Positions 21,865-33,200 of a stretch of DNA of 64,000 nucleotides are shown here, piece by piece. How positions within the stretch are numbered: position 1 is the stretch's first letter; each line of letters starts with the position of its first letter. The notes beneath the pieces were generated by a model, which was not told where the DNA came from, made no database searches, and was given only the letters and a program-made list of their open reading frames with translations. This stretch comes from Cyrtodaria siliqua. Its lineage: Eukaryota > Mollusca > Bivalvia > Adapedonta > Hiatellidae. The stretch covers positions 1-64,000 of the forward strand of contig JAWPHD010004361.1 of the NCBI GenBank assembly GCA_037043455.1. Direction: 5' to 3'. The position numbers and the translations under genes were made by a program.

Positions 21865-21940
21865 AATATTGCAGTCCCGGTTTGATTGAGACTGTTCATG
21901 AACGGTAGTGAAATATGCTTGCTACCGTTCTAAGTTATAA
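21865..21940 (-). repeat. Double-hairpin repeat, type B fragment
   Basis: On the minus strand: gaacggtagcaagc...ctaccgttcatgaac followed by AGTCTC-AATCAAACC-GGGACT. Both stems are intact apart from one G-T pair. Located 15-90 bp from the exon at 21,953. Confidence 0.65.
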
Positions 21941-21952
21941 CTAATCACTAAC

Positions 21953-21983
21953 CTGGGTATGTTGTAATAGTTTCTTTCATTAT
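21953..21983 (-). CDS. Gene B tail exon 2 (31 bp)
   Basis: Acceptor ttttacag, donor CCAG|gttagt, phase 1 to 2. Encodes NERNYYNIP, a double tyrosine with YNIP (YxN). Its entry phase would also accept splicing straight from the TM exon, skipping exon 22,256. Confidence 0.68.
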
Positions 21984-22255
21984 CTGTAAAAGTATATACA
22001 CAGAAAACAATATGAAGTTTGTATGTAATTCATTTAAATATAATGTCTCAGATCATATTTCAATCACGAATTTAACGTGTGTTAAAATAGTATCTACAGC
22101 AGTAAACAGTCATAATTAAAGAGTTATTGAAAGCAAAGATATTTACCATTAATTGATTCATTTAAACAATGACAAAATAAAGGTTAAATAAAGTGGAATA
22201 AAGTATACAAATTATTTACATTCGAACATACATGCATAACATAAATGCCACTTAC

Positions 22256-22323
22256 CGGATGTACTACTCTCGGCAGATTCACCTTTAGATATCATATCTA
22301 ACGTATGGAGGTTACCGGATTCC
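22256..22323 (-). CDS. Gene B tail exon 1
   Basis: 68 bp, acceptor attttacag, donor TCCG|gtaagt, phase 2 to 1. Encodes ESGNLHTLDMISKGESAE and a short serine-rich end; no tyrosine. Its phase-2 entry does not match the phase-1 exit of the TM exon at 24,720, but does match the candidate exon at 22,543. Confidence 0.65.
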
Positions 22324-22542
22324 CTGTAAAATAAAAAATAAAAACATATGCTCGTGCACTTGGATGAATATGGATAATATAACAAACCGCTGTAATCTAA
22401 CCTGATATTAACAGAACTTCTGAATAGTACATATTTCAAGTGTGAGTACTTTGAAAATAACCTGAACAAACCATAAAACGAACGCAGTTCGATACTTATG
22501 CACAAAAGCAACATCTGGGAATTTAATTTAACATATACTTAC

Positions 22543-22660
22543 TTGACGACGAACATGCTTAATTGTTTATGCGTGCGTCTTCCTTTGTTTTTATTGAAAA
22601 TTATGATTACAAAACATACGACTAAAATGAAACCAGTCGTTTTAAAGGTTTTCTCCTTTC
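22543..22660 (-). CDS. Candidate second transmembrane exon of gene B
   Basis: Open frame reading TTGFILVVCFVIIIFNKNK and then GRRTHKQLSMFVV, i.e. a 15-residue hydrophobic run followed by basic residues, ending at a strong donor (CAA|gtaagtat) in phase 2, as the exon at 22,256 needs. The upstream boundary is unclear: AG dinucleotides are present near 22,655-22,660 but lack a pyrimidine tract and none gives phase 1. It may be an alternative TM exon, an exon of a sister gene, or chance. Confidence 0.35.
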
Positions 22661-23204
22661 TTCATCAATGTCTTTGCCACAAATTAATATGGTTGTCTTT
22701 ATTATCACATATGATCAAAATGATACAACATTGTGGACAATTTTCCCACTACCTTCTTTTATACATGTATATACATCAGTCATAAATAAACAAAAACAAA
22801 GTATGTCAAATCGCCCGTTTCCGCATACATGTTTTTAAATTCATACGAACCGTATTGTTTCAATGGCACCCGTTGATTTTTTACCACCGTTGTTCAAATT
22901 TGGTATTGCTGAAAAGTATTTTGAAAACACTGTATATGTGATAAATAACTATGTACCTATGTACACAAATATACTATAGGGGACACACGTTCTGCATATC
23001 AACAAAGCAATGCAGTTGGACATTTATACATTTTTAAACATATTCAGACTGAGCTTTTAAACATTGCATTCTTGAAATAAAATTAAAAAAAGTACATGCA
23101 ACTTTTTCATTGCATTCTAATGTTCATAGGAATTCAAAACATGACATAGTATCTTTAATGTTTCCGTTTATATATTTTAATTTTAATACATGATATGTTT
23201 AAAG

Positions 23205-23512
23205 TGCCTTATCCCCTTTTCAGTATTTATTGACATTCACATTAGCATTTGTTTAGTGCTGTGTGGCGGCCGCAAAAAGTCGGCCCGACTACAGATCAGT
23301 AGTATTATTACTTACTGGCCCTTTGGGATGATCAAACCCATTCTGTGTGACTTCAAAGTAGAATAACGCCTAATCCGGTGCTATTAGGCGTGATAGGTGT
23401 TGCATTTTACATTACCTGTCATGTACAGACTCAATAAAACCGAGTCTGCTACTATTATCTCTTGTTTGTGTTTGTTATTTCCGAGAGATCCCCTTTTCAG
23501 TATTTATTACTT
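23205..23512 (+). repeat. Double-hairpin dispersed repeat, type A
   Basis: Shares with the 279-bp units the words gtgtggcggcc, gatcagtagta, ctttgggat and ccggtgctat. Hairpins: TGATAGGT (23,391)...ACCTGTCA (23,414-23,421) and AGACTC (23,427)-AATAAAACC-GAGTCT (23,447). The phrase ccccttttcagtatttatt occurs at both ends, 274 bp apart, as if one full unit plus a piece of the next were present. Confidence 0.7.
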
Positions 23513-23825
23513 TTAGAAATACAAATTAAAGGTTAACAACTGGTGTAAAACCAGTCCCCTCACTTTCTTACGATTTTATTGGTGTCGGCCAGGTTCACAC
23601 CATTGTCTTGATGCATTTTGCAATTTGGTTAAAAGAAGACGATATAATTTAACAAACAAACATACGTGTATACATCTGACTAAATACGCAAGACACTGTA
23701 TGTATTAGATTTAAAATAGTAAAATGTCATCCACGACCTTAAACACCAATTGAGCTGGGTCTAGTTTTGCTAGGACAATTTTTAAAAAGACGTGTTTAAA
23801 GACGTGGTATTAGCAAAACTGATTC

Positions 23826-24146
23826 TGGCGTGGCGCAGTCGGTAGCGCGGCGGATTTGTAACCGGAGGCCCCGGGTTCAATCCTCCGTGGTGTCACTGAG
23901 TTTCGTCGGTGTGTTCTTGGTCAAGACACTTTCCCTTAGCCTCGTCCGTCGGATGGGGACGTAAACCGTGCGGTCCCGTGTATCGGTCTATCCTCCGAGC
24001 ACGTTAAAGAACCATAGAAATATATTCGATAATAAGAGTAGGGCACGGTTCCCGATTTCCTATGTATCCTTCCCCTCTCTCTGGGGCGGCTCTAAATAAC
24101 CTATACTGTGTTGATGAGCCGTTAAACAACATTCAATTCAATTCAA
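23826..24146 (+). repeat. SINE with tRNA-Thr-like head and conserved central domain
   Basis: The head tggcgcagtcggtagcgc (A box) and gggttcaatcc (B box), with an anticodon loop tttgtaa, resembles tRNA-Thr(TGT). The body contains gatggggacgtaaaccgtgc then ggtcccgtgta, a central block shared by many invertebrate SINEs. The 3' end is a short (attca)n run. Transcription by RNA polymerase III is the norm for such elements. It lies between TM and tail exons of gene B. Confidence 0.8.
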
Positions 24147-24719
24147 AGCAAAGGAATACTGTATTTGTATAACAAATCGATGTGTTTTAGTTCGTATGGT
24201 ATCATGCTACTACACAATATGACCTTGATAATGTTTGTTGTCAAACATTCCGTGTCGTATACTGAATGACATATACATACTAAATATTTTACTGTCATAA
24301 TTTGCTAATAATTCGCCGTATCTTCACCTTGATATGAAAAGCAATGCTTGTTTGAAATAAATTGAGTTTAAAAGGGGCACACACCGATCTTGACTTTTGA
24401 AAAACTCGCGACATTACGGTAGTTGTCTACATAACTTGCATGTTTTCAAATCATTATTAATACTTATTTGAATGGTAGCTAATATTTGATTATAGTTCAC
24501 CATTACTATATTTAACACTACGGTAGAATCATTTCCCAAAGAAATATACTGTATATGAAATCATTAATTAAGCAAGCGAAGAATAAGTACACACATGTAT
24601 AGGACTGAGTTGCATACATATTTACGTACAATTTATTAACTCGAAAAATGTTTTTTAAAACAGTGTATCACTGGTTTGATTTCTTCTAAATTCCGTCTAC
24701 TTTATTTAAAAATAAATAC

Positions 24720-24860
24720 CTCGTACGCATAGTCGTCTTCTAAAAACAACCACCAGAAGAGACGCAATCAACAGAACTATAACCGCTGCTGTTGTTCCTC
24801 CACCTATTGCTGCTGCCTTTATTCCTTCTGCATTAACGGCATCAACGGCAGGAATGGGGT
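24720..24860 (-). CDS. Gene B transmembrane exon
   Basis: 141 bp, acceptor gatcctttcag, donor CGAG|gtattt, phase 1 to 1. After a short stalk (PIPAVDAVNAEGIK) comes AAAIGGGTTAAVIVLLIASL then LVVVF, a clear membrane helix with a small-residue (GGG/AA) face, and a stop-transfer RRRLCVR. This fixes the product as type I with the Ig domains outside. Exit phase 1 fits exon 21,953 directly. Confidence 0.78.
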
Positions 24861-24944
24861 CTGAAAGGATCACAGAACCATACTAATGAAAAACATCAAA
24901 GGTAGAGTCTGAATGTATTTAACTTGTGCATGTGTGATACAATT

Positions 24945-24975
24945 AGATATAAAAAACGAACAGGAAAGGTAGCTA
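24945..24975 (-). repeat. PLE 3' tip
   Basis: agatataaaaaacgaacagg then aaaggtagc: the last 30 bp of the PLE tail only. Confidence 0.4.
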
Positions 24976-25020
24976 TCAGGTAACACACATCACACCGTGT
25001 CTTTTTACGACACAGTGAAG

Positions 25021-25215
25021 TGGAGTGCGCGGTTCAGTGGTAGAGCGCTGAACTTCAGATCGAAAGGTCGTGGGTTCGATCATCGTCATGGCCATGTTAT
25101 TATTCCTTGAGCAAGATAATTAATCCACATGGCTTAGTACTGGTTCTACCCAGGAAACCTGCACATAATCTTCAAAAGTGGGTGTTGCAGTATCAATAGA
25201 TAGATAGAGATAGAT
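25021..25215 (+). repeat. SINE with tRNA head and (GATA)n tail
   Basis: gcggttcagtggtagagcgc (A box) and gtgggttcgatc (B box) precede a body with gagcaagata, ttagtactggttctaccc and a tagatagatagagatagat tail. A second member is at 48,442-48,643. Confidence 0.75.
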
Positions 25216-25229
25216 AACATAGTTGATCA

Positions 25230-26870
25230 TGTGGTAAGATGACCCAGTACTAATTTTAGAAGAAGATACATCAATTATAAATACTTAGATTATAACTCGT
25301 ACCAGTAGAACGTTTATTCTGTTTAAATGACATAAAACTACCGTTGGATCAATGGTACCCCACCAATGTTATCACACATACGTATCATATGCTTCTTTTA
25401 TGATTCTCCTATGATACCTATGATATAATACTTGGAGCAGTACATGATTCTTTAATAAAACCTTTTATACATACTGAAAAGGGAATACCTTGGATGCAAC
25501 GAACACAAACAAGAAAGAAAATGTCTCTGGTTTAATACCGCTCATGCCTCTAAGCGGTTCTAAGTTAACGCCAGTGACAAGTATCACATGAGAATCGTAT
25601 ACAAGCTGACAAAAGAAGTTCATAACGGCTATATGAAAATTATGTGTTTTCATTTTCATATGAAACATTTATGAATGAATAAATGAATGAATTGTGTTTT
25701 ACGGCACGAAATATTTATGAAATTCCTATTACATCAATATCATATGAACGTTTTGTATGAGAACTGTATATGGCTCCTTGTGTATAAAAACTAATGAATA
25801 CGTGCTTATGTTTATTATACATATCAAAATTACCACAGTGTAAGTGTTTAAATCAGTACATATTTTATAAATATAGAGCAAAACTGATAGTATGAAACAA
25901 CATATTTAAAAGCAAATTATAATACTCATATAGCAAGAACACGTTCATAAGAGATTTTCAAAACATTAAGGAGAACAACAACAACAAAAAGATAACTAAT
26001 TGAGTCCAATAAACAACATGGGTTCACCCTGGACGATGTGAGTCGACTTCCGGTGCCTGTTTCAGAATGCATGACAAATGACAGTTGTCATTAGGTGCAG
26101 AATTTGGTGAAGAATATAACGGTTATTGGGAATGTGAAGACCAAAACATTATGTTTGAACTAAAACTATGATCTTGTATGTGACCTTGACGTTATAGTTT
26201 GGTGTTGTCATACTATGTGTATATGATGTTTGCATGTGATGGAACAAGAGAAATACTAACATTCATGTATAGTATTACATACAATAATTTACTATATAAA
26301 TACATTATGTTTTTACCATATAAACAGTGATAATTATGTATAGATGTGTGTATGACACGTTCATGAGCAGTATTTGGCATAAATAAAGAAGTCAACTATA
26401 ATTCAACTATAAAATAAAACTATATCCAAAGTTTTATAAAGAAACGAAAAAGGTTTCAGGGCCGAATATTTAGTTTTTACTTTTGATAAAATATAAGTTT
26501 TAACTAGAGTATGATATTGTCTTTATCATTAAATATTGAGTTGCATACGTGATGTCTGTTAGTATGCGTATATATCTAAAGTATCAAGAAGGAATATGAA
26601 AAACCGAAATAGTTAAACCAGTGTTATGTTTTTGCGACCAAAAATGACTTATGGGACGCATAATTTGCCCTTGACTGTGATCTTGAACTTTATATACTGG
26701 TAAGGCCACGTGACTATTATCATGAAGTGCATATATCGAAAAAGTTATAACAAATGTTAAGTTTGCATGGAGCTGGACAATGGACGGACGACGAACGCAA
26801 GCCACCAAAATATGATTACATGTCATGGACAAAGTGACCCAAATGCATGATTTTTTCGAAACGCGAAATT
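25230..26870. other. Intron of gene B without recognised features
   Basis: AT-rich intron. Only short random frames and an atgaatgaataaatgaatga simple stretch near 25,672. Confidence 0.5.
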
Positions 26871-26873
26871 AGA

Positions 26874-26970
26874 CTTCATGAACAGACTTAATAAAAACGA
26901 ATCTGCCACTTGTCTCCCTTGTTTGTATGTTGCTTCCAAGGGATCACCCTTTCAGTATTTATTTATATCC
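26874..26970 (+). repeat. Double-hairpin repeat, type A 3' fragment
   Basis: tcatgaacagacttaataaa followed by acgaatctgcc, then the conserved gggatcaccctttcagtatt. Stem AGACTT/GAATCT keeps pairing (T-A at the changed position is complemented: C-G became T-A). Confidence 0.6.
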
Positions 26971-27336
26971 AAAGGATCATTTATATAATGAAAAAAACGA
27001 GAAACACACTAATACAAATATTTTTTCCGTGGATGATACATGTACATACACACATTAGGTTTCATACCAATATCGCAAGCACTTCATTTATTTGATAAAG
27101 TCAATAATCATAACTCTGTAGAGTACATGTCTGTTATGAGCATTTTCTAATTAATTCAACATCCTTCACACCATGCATTTTACAAAAGTTATTGCTAATT
27201 TATAAATTATGATACATAATATAAGGTCAATATCACTGAGACACATGCGTCGATTTTACTCTTTTCAAAATGTACGACATTTTTTTAAAACAAACGTTTA
27301 AGCATCCAACATACTAAACGTGGTGGATTTCTTTTT

Positions 27337-27605
27337 TAAATTGTCCCGTTTTATTGGAATGACAATAAGGTAAGAGTGATGTTTGGTGACACTAGAACCG
27401 AGTTTACCCCCCAACCCACTCTCTACCCCAGCGTCCCTTTTGCCACCGGCCGTTCCTAGGCAGTAGCCCTATTGCAAACTATTTTATGATTGTGATGTCA
27501 TATATGGCCTTTTAATTCATCTTTGTTATTATTGTTTGTATCTACGCGTGCTTTTGTTTGACATTGGTCCTTGAATGCTACATTTCCTGTACGCCTTTAA
27601 TATCT
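27337..27605 (+). repeat. PLE 3' UTR copy, diverged
   Basis: From tgtcccgttttattggaatg through gcagtagccctattg to ccttgaatgctacatttcct. Orientation opposite to gene B. Confidence 0.6.
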
Positions 27606-27834
27606 ACTTGTATACGTTTAGTTATTGCGTTAACAAGCTAAATGTGATTATGTTGATTCAATGTAGGGCAAAAAAAAAACGCACAAAAGTTCCACATTGT
27701 CAAACTCGTGCAATATCTTCGTAAGAACAAAATTCAAACAAAATTAGGAGAACATTTAAAATACGGTTAAACTGCAGAGTAACGAATTTAAATCGTCTGT
27801 TCCTATTGCATGAATACATTGTAAAGGTTTCAAG

Positions 27835-28288
27835 AAATATAAAAAGATCGGACAGGGAAAGTAGCATTCAAGGAGGACAGTCAACCACAAAACACAGAAA
27901 CAAAAACGCAAACAGACAAACAAGAAGGCAAAAGCAATTATAAATGCAAACGACATCACAAACACAAAAGGGTTGACAATAGGGCTACCGCCTTAGAACG
28001 GTCTGTGGCAAAGTAGGCCACTGGGGGTTTAAACCGGTTCTAGGGTGCATCAAACCTCACACTTACCCTACTGTCATCCCATTAAAACAGGACAGTGTAA
28101 ATAAAGAAATCCCCGCCATGATCTAATCTCTAACCAACAAGGCTGCATCAATAGGCAATATAAGTAAAACACAAATATGCTCGTGTAAATATAATACAAA
28201 AAAACAATAGCCTAGAAAACCACAATGAAGGTACTCAATGACTTGGCAGAAGCCAGAGCAGTAAGGGAATAAACCATTAAGGGCACGA
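27835..28288 (-). repeat. PLE 3' UTR copy, young
   Basis: Nearly identical to the UTR of the copies at 11,817 and 12,541 (aaatataaaaagatcggaca then gggaaagtagc ... ccattaagggcacga). Truncated right where the coding region would start, so it is a UTR-only insertion. Confidence 0.7.
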
Positions 28289-28869
28289 ATCGATGTGTAT
28301 TCGTAAAAATAAATTATAACACTTATACAATTGGGTACATAGGATTTTGTTAAGTACTTCGAATAAGTGCAGCTTTCGATGTTCCAAATTCAAACATATG
28401 TCAATAAAATTTATTTCGAAATCATCTTCTACTAGCATTACCATTACAAATGCGTTTTCAAAAGAATTTTTCGAAATATTTAATGTTAACTTTGAATTAC
28501 AGTTACTTGAATTTCAAACGATATTCAATTAAAAGGGAGGTAAATTAGGATTATCCGTGTTTCATTTTATTATAGCGGAACGTCTGCAAAGAAATGGGTC
28601 AAACTTTTATATATTTTTTTAATTATGTCCTACCAATTGTTAAGAATTGTTTTTTAACCGGACTTCGATTCATGTTATGTGTTTTAACTGCACATTTCGT
28701 GTTTTCATATAAAGGGAAGGTAACTCTCTAAAGATGTAACAATTTAAACAAAACACATATTTTGCAAACTATTGGTCAAAGCAAAATACTTATCAAACAA
28801 CTATTCAAAAATATATTTAAAATAAGAAAAATAGTTAAGATACAAAAGTAAGTAATTAGGAATTTGGTT

Positions 28870-29015
28870 CTGTATAGAACTTGGTCATAACTGAAGATGT
28901 ATGAATTGATACAATGCATTTATTATCATTCTGTTTTTTATGGTGTCCTCCCTACTTGGTGAAGTCAATTTTATAGAATGGTACATTATATTCAACGGTA
29001 AATTGCCGAGATAAA
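28870..29015 (-). pseudogene. Decayed partial duplicate of the Ig exon at 29,139
   Basis: The + strand phrase gaacttggtcataactgaag ... ggtgaagtcaatttta tagaatggtac aligns with gaactgggtcattactggag ... ggtgaagacgacttt ... tagaatggtac of the neighbouring functional exon. Several substitutions and small deletions destroy the frame. A tandem Ig-exon duplication that did not survive. Confidence 0.6.
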
Positions 29016-29138
29016 AGTGTACCGGCCATTTCGTGTGGAAGACACAACAATAAGCAATTTTTGGACATAGGTAAGCTATGATATTGTGCAAATAAATTGA
29101 CTTTAGACATAGACACTGAAACAAAACATCTGACTTAC

Positions 29139-29471
29139 TCTGAGAGCTGAGAGAAATAGTTTGTGCATTAGTTCCAAGACTGTTTGTAACCATTATTGTA
29201 TAACTGGTAAAGTCAACTTTCTCCAAATCAGTGATCTGTAGAACTGCAGTATGTCCATCTAGTGTGACATCAGTACCATAGAACTGGGTCATTACTGGAG
29301 CTGTATGATGTGATACAGTGTATTTGGTACTATTCATGATAGGGCCTCCTCCATCTCTGGTGAAGACGACTTTGTCTGCCGCAGGGTAACTGTAGAATGG
29401 TACGCTGATGTTCAAAGATTCTCCTATATCACCACGAAAGATGGTTTGTTGTGCTAGAATCTTGGGCGATA
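29139..29471 (-). CDS. Gene B Ig-like domain exon 3 (cysteine-less)
   Basis: 333 bp, acceptor gcttttag, donor CAGA|gtaagt, phase 1-1. Encodes a sandwich-like domain with SLNISVPFYSYPAADKVVF at the B-C strands and TAVLQITDLEKVDFTSYTIM near the E-F strands. The pattern DxxSYTIxVTN is that of Ig F-G strands, but both canonical cysteines are replaced (V in NISV, Y/T in SYTI). Cysteine-free Ig-like repeats occur in other adhesion proteins; here it is the membrane-proximal domain. Some extracellular N-glycosylation sites (NIS, NST) are present. Confidence 0.72.
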
Positions 29472-29479
29472 CTAAAAGC

Positions 29480-30540
29480 ATACCAAGTGTATATGAGAAG
29501 AACGACATACTGTGTATTTGTTGATAAATCAAGATCTTAAGATACAATTAAAAACAAAGAACAATTAAAATGTAATTATACATTTCTAACTTAATTTGAA
29601 ATAAATTAAATATTTTGTAACAGCAACATAACATTACGATTAATATTCGTTTCCTTTTCTTTGTTTAATTAACAGCGATCAATTTCCCAGAATTGTAGAA
29701 AACAGAATAACTAACAAATTCAAGGTTATCTTTAATTAACATATAAGAGTGACCTGACTCGCCTTAGATAACTCCATTGTAAACTAGAAATGTCGGATAT
29801 CCGACTAGTGCATATAATTTAACATTTTAATGAATGCAGACCTAAACGCAAAATTCTAGCTAAACATTCTAATTGACCTTGTGGTCACAGGATATGGATT
29901 TAAAACAGAATGTAAGTGTTCTACATTAGTAATCAAAATCACAATTTGGAAGTTATACATCTTTTTTCTGTTGACCTTAGTAATTAACAAATAAAATATT
30001 AAAGTAACTTGTGAAAGCATTTTGAGAATATGAACTTTAACATTTTACTAAACAGGTGATCAGAAATGTGACAGAATGTTGAGCTTAGTTATCAACAAAT
30101 AAATTATGAAAGTAAATTAGTGAAAGCATTTTGACAATATTAGGAAGAAATATAACTTCACCCCATTTTACTGAAAGCAGGTCTCGTCCTAAACGCAAAA
30201 CGTCAACGTGTGTGACCTTGAGCCTATGGTCACAGCTGTTCAAAAATATGACGGAATGTATTTGTACGACCAGAGTGAACAGCAAATAAAATACAGTATA
30301 TGAAAGGAATTTTTAGCTGGCCATTAAAATACTACCTAAACAAAACCCTAATTATTGACAGTTTTCAGTATTAAGTGTGTGGGCAATGTCTAGTGATAGC
30401 AACGTGCCTCAAATAAGAAGTTACCAATATGAGATATTGGCTCAAATCATTTTGCCGGTGATCTTAACCAATTTTCTAACTTCCACTGCTTCCTATATTA
30501 GGACATTATATATACATGTATATATACACACACTGTTTCA
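29480..30540. other. Gene B intron without recognised features
   Basis: AT-rich. A segment near 30,000-30,160 (gtgaaagcattttga...aatat) is repeated twice about 100 bp apart, too short to classify. Confidence 0.45.
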
Positions 30541-30579
30541 CAACATTATCTGAGATGGTTTAAGATTTGTAAACCTAAC

Positions 30580-31290
30580 CTTAAAATGTTATGACCTGGA
30601 CCAGTGACTTTGACATTGTTTTTGTAGGGGCGTCAACAGCTAAGGTCATTTGGCGACTTTCCAACTTATATTGATGAAGTAAGACCCCAGGTGTCCCTCT
30701 CGACAATTTCGCACCTGTGTAAAACCACCAATGTTCTACACATAAATATTACTGGAATGGTCCACAGCGGTGTGTGTGCAAATTGATTTCAAGTCAGAGA
30801 CTCTAACCACTCGGTCATGGACGCCTCAATCATTTATCAAAAAGGAAATCCAAGCCTGCCCACTGGTTTAAACTTTGACCTTTAATATATGAATAAGACC
30901 TTGACCTTGGCGATAGGAACCTGAGTATTGAATCTGATATGTTGTCTTGATGTGTTCAGCATTTACACAAAATGAAATCCAAATTCACGCACTTGCTCTA
31001 GCATCACAAAGATTCCCAATTACAACCTAGTTTTACGTCTTAGATTGACATTGGCCTTGCTGAAAGTAACCTGGCAGTTGAATGTGACACATCATCATGA
31101 TGTGATAAACATCTACCCACTGGTGTAGGAAACCTGTCAAAGATACGAGGATACTCAACTTTGACACTTTGACACTTGACCTTGGCAATAGGAACCTGGA
31201 AATTGAATATGACAAATCTTCTTGATTGGATAAGCATTTTTATCTGAAAGGAAATTCAAAAAGTCTAACTATTTTGAAGTTGAGACTGAG
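30580..31290 (+). repeat. Degenerate ~150-bp tandem repeat (ccttgaccttgg type)
   Basis: The block tgaccttgg.aataggaacctg, gacacatc.tcatgatgtgat, aacatct..ccactgg recurs at about 30,900, 31,050 and 31,190 with many substitutions. Similar in style to the array at 37.4-38.8 kb. Confidence 0.5.
30683..30826 (-). repeat. SINE with tRNA-Leu/Ser-like head
   Basis: On the minus strand ggcgtccatgaccgagtggt then tagagtctctgacttgaaat gives a class II tRNA-like A-box region. The body to 30,683 ends in caggtgcgaaattgtcgaga. It interrupts the tandem repeat. Confidence 0.55.
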
Positions 31291-31299
31291 ACAAGAAAA

Positions 31300-32375
31300 G
31301 TGACAGACTGACGGACGGAAGCACGGATACATATATAACACCCGTTCGTAGATAACAGAAGCATCAAAATATAAAACCATACAGATATTGGGAACTAGTT
31401 TTAGGCTTTTTTGTATACTTTTATATTTTGGACATAAAAAATACCCTGGGATTTGGATTTCCAAGATATACATAAAAGTTAATCCCCGCATTTAAAACGA
31501 CTTAGCAGTATGCAATGGACACACAATAAATTGCACGCCCGTTACAACTAGAAAAGTGCACGACCTTGATCTTGACCATGCAATCCTAAACGTGTTGCAT
31601 GACATGCATTATAGCGATAATACATACACCTCTCAGTTTCATCTCAATATCTAAGAGTTCAGGAGGGATAGCCAGGATAAAACAATGCATTAACATCAAT
31701 GTAAGAAGACTTTATGTTGCTCTAATGATATGCAGAAAAAAACGATATCAATGACTCAATGTTTGTTTTATAACGCTAAAATATGTGCAAAATTTAAATG
31801 GGAACATTTACTGTGAAGACGATGGATTCAAATATTCTCTAAAGATTAACATAGAAACAACCATAATGACTTCATTTGAACAAGCGATACTTTATAAACT
31901 ATAAAATTTGTGCAATGGTTGTTGAGAGGAAAATAGTTTAATATTTGTCCTATATAGCCCTATATAAAATCATTTAAACAACGTGTGGTTATTTTACACT
32001 AGGCACTTTATTTATACAAACTTGATTATCCAGTGTCAAATAAATTCCATTTGTCTAGGAGTTTCTTAGGAGAATTTATTTAGTTTGTTTTAGTTTGTTT
32101 TTACATATTTTACTTTATAAAATACCAGAAACCCATAGATTCAGATGGCATGCCTAACAGGGAGTGGACTTAGAAATAACAGCTCAACACAAAACACAAA
32201 AATTAACAGCGTTATTTGAACATGAATGTTACTGTCATTGGTGGAACCCCCTATGTCAGAATGTGATGTTCTACCCAATATCTAATTTATACAGTTCCCG
32301 AGAAACAGACTTAAATATAAAAACATCAATGTCGTCTGCGGAAACACTGCTCTGTACTCCCAATATATAACTATG
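31300..32375. other. Gene B intron without recognised features
   Basis: AT-rich; only weak short frames. Confidence 0.45.
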
Positions 32376-32384
32376 ATTTGACTA

Positions 32385-32465
32385 AATATAGATATAATAC
32401 TCGAACAGGAAAAGTAGCATTCAAGGACGACAGTCAACCACAAACACACACAGAAACAAAGAACA
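32385..32465 (-). repeat. PLE 3' tail fragment
   Basis: agatataatactcgaacagg then aaaagtagcattcaaggacg: same tip as at 8,090. Confidence 0.55.
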
Positions 32466-32999
32466 CTGAAATGCAAAAATGTGTAAATCTGACAAAGATA
32501 ATGACATGTAAATGTCAGGGTCAAGTCAATGTCGTCTATGGAACCACCACTCTGCGTAAATGAGCTGTTTTTGTTCAAGTTTGGATAATCTAGTGTATGC
32601 AGTTTTTGAGAAAGCGAGTTACAATAAATTTAACATCGCCTATGTCAGAATAAACAAATGTTTTCACAACGTTTTCATCATAACGTGTTTATAACATTGT
32701 AAAGGGACGTAATTTGTAACTAACATTAATTGAATTCATTATTTAAATGTGACATTATTATTATAAAGACTTTGAACCTAATCATCATAAATAATAATCT
32801 GATGAAGTTTCATGAAGATCAATAGAGCTGTTGAACAGCAGTAGCAAATTGTATAGTTATCTATATGAATATGCAAACAAAGATGGTCACTGGAAACTGT
32901 AAAAAACGCCTCATGAAAATAACTTTATCAACTTAGAATAAATGCAGTGAAGTGGGTCGTTCGGGCACAAAAAGAAATAACAACAAGAAAAGAAAGGAG

Positions 33000-33200
33000 C
33001 ATTCTCGGTTTTATTGAGTCTGTTCTTGAGTTGTAATGTAAGATACAATGCCACTTATGACCCCTAGCACTGGATTTTAAAGCCGTATTCTACATAAAGT
33101 CAAAATGACTGGCCTCGATGATCTGAAACGATCAGTAAGTCATAACACTACTGACGCCTCATCAGTATGACTTTAATTAAGGACCAACTACCAGTACAAG
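33000..33200 (-). repeat. Double-hairpin repeat, type A, diverged
   Basis: Minus strand: ...agaatacggctttaaaatcc, agtgctaggggtcataagtg, then caagaacAGACTC-AATAAAACC-GAGAAT. The first hairpin is eroded and the second stem has lost two pairs. Confidence 0.55.

Noticed and set aside
22212..22514. 100-codon minus-strand frame as a single protein
   Set aside because: Only 22,256-22,323 is bounded by splice sites in the right phase; the rest is intron.
23826..23900. Functional tRNA-Thr gene
   Set aside because: A/B boxes are present, but the sequence runs directly into a SINE body with a conserved central domain and (attca)n tail and the acceptor stem is poor.
25021..25095. Functional tRNA gene
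   Set aside because: tRNA-like head of a SINE with a (GATA)n tail; a second member at 48,442 has a target duplication.
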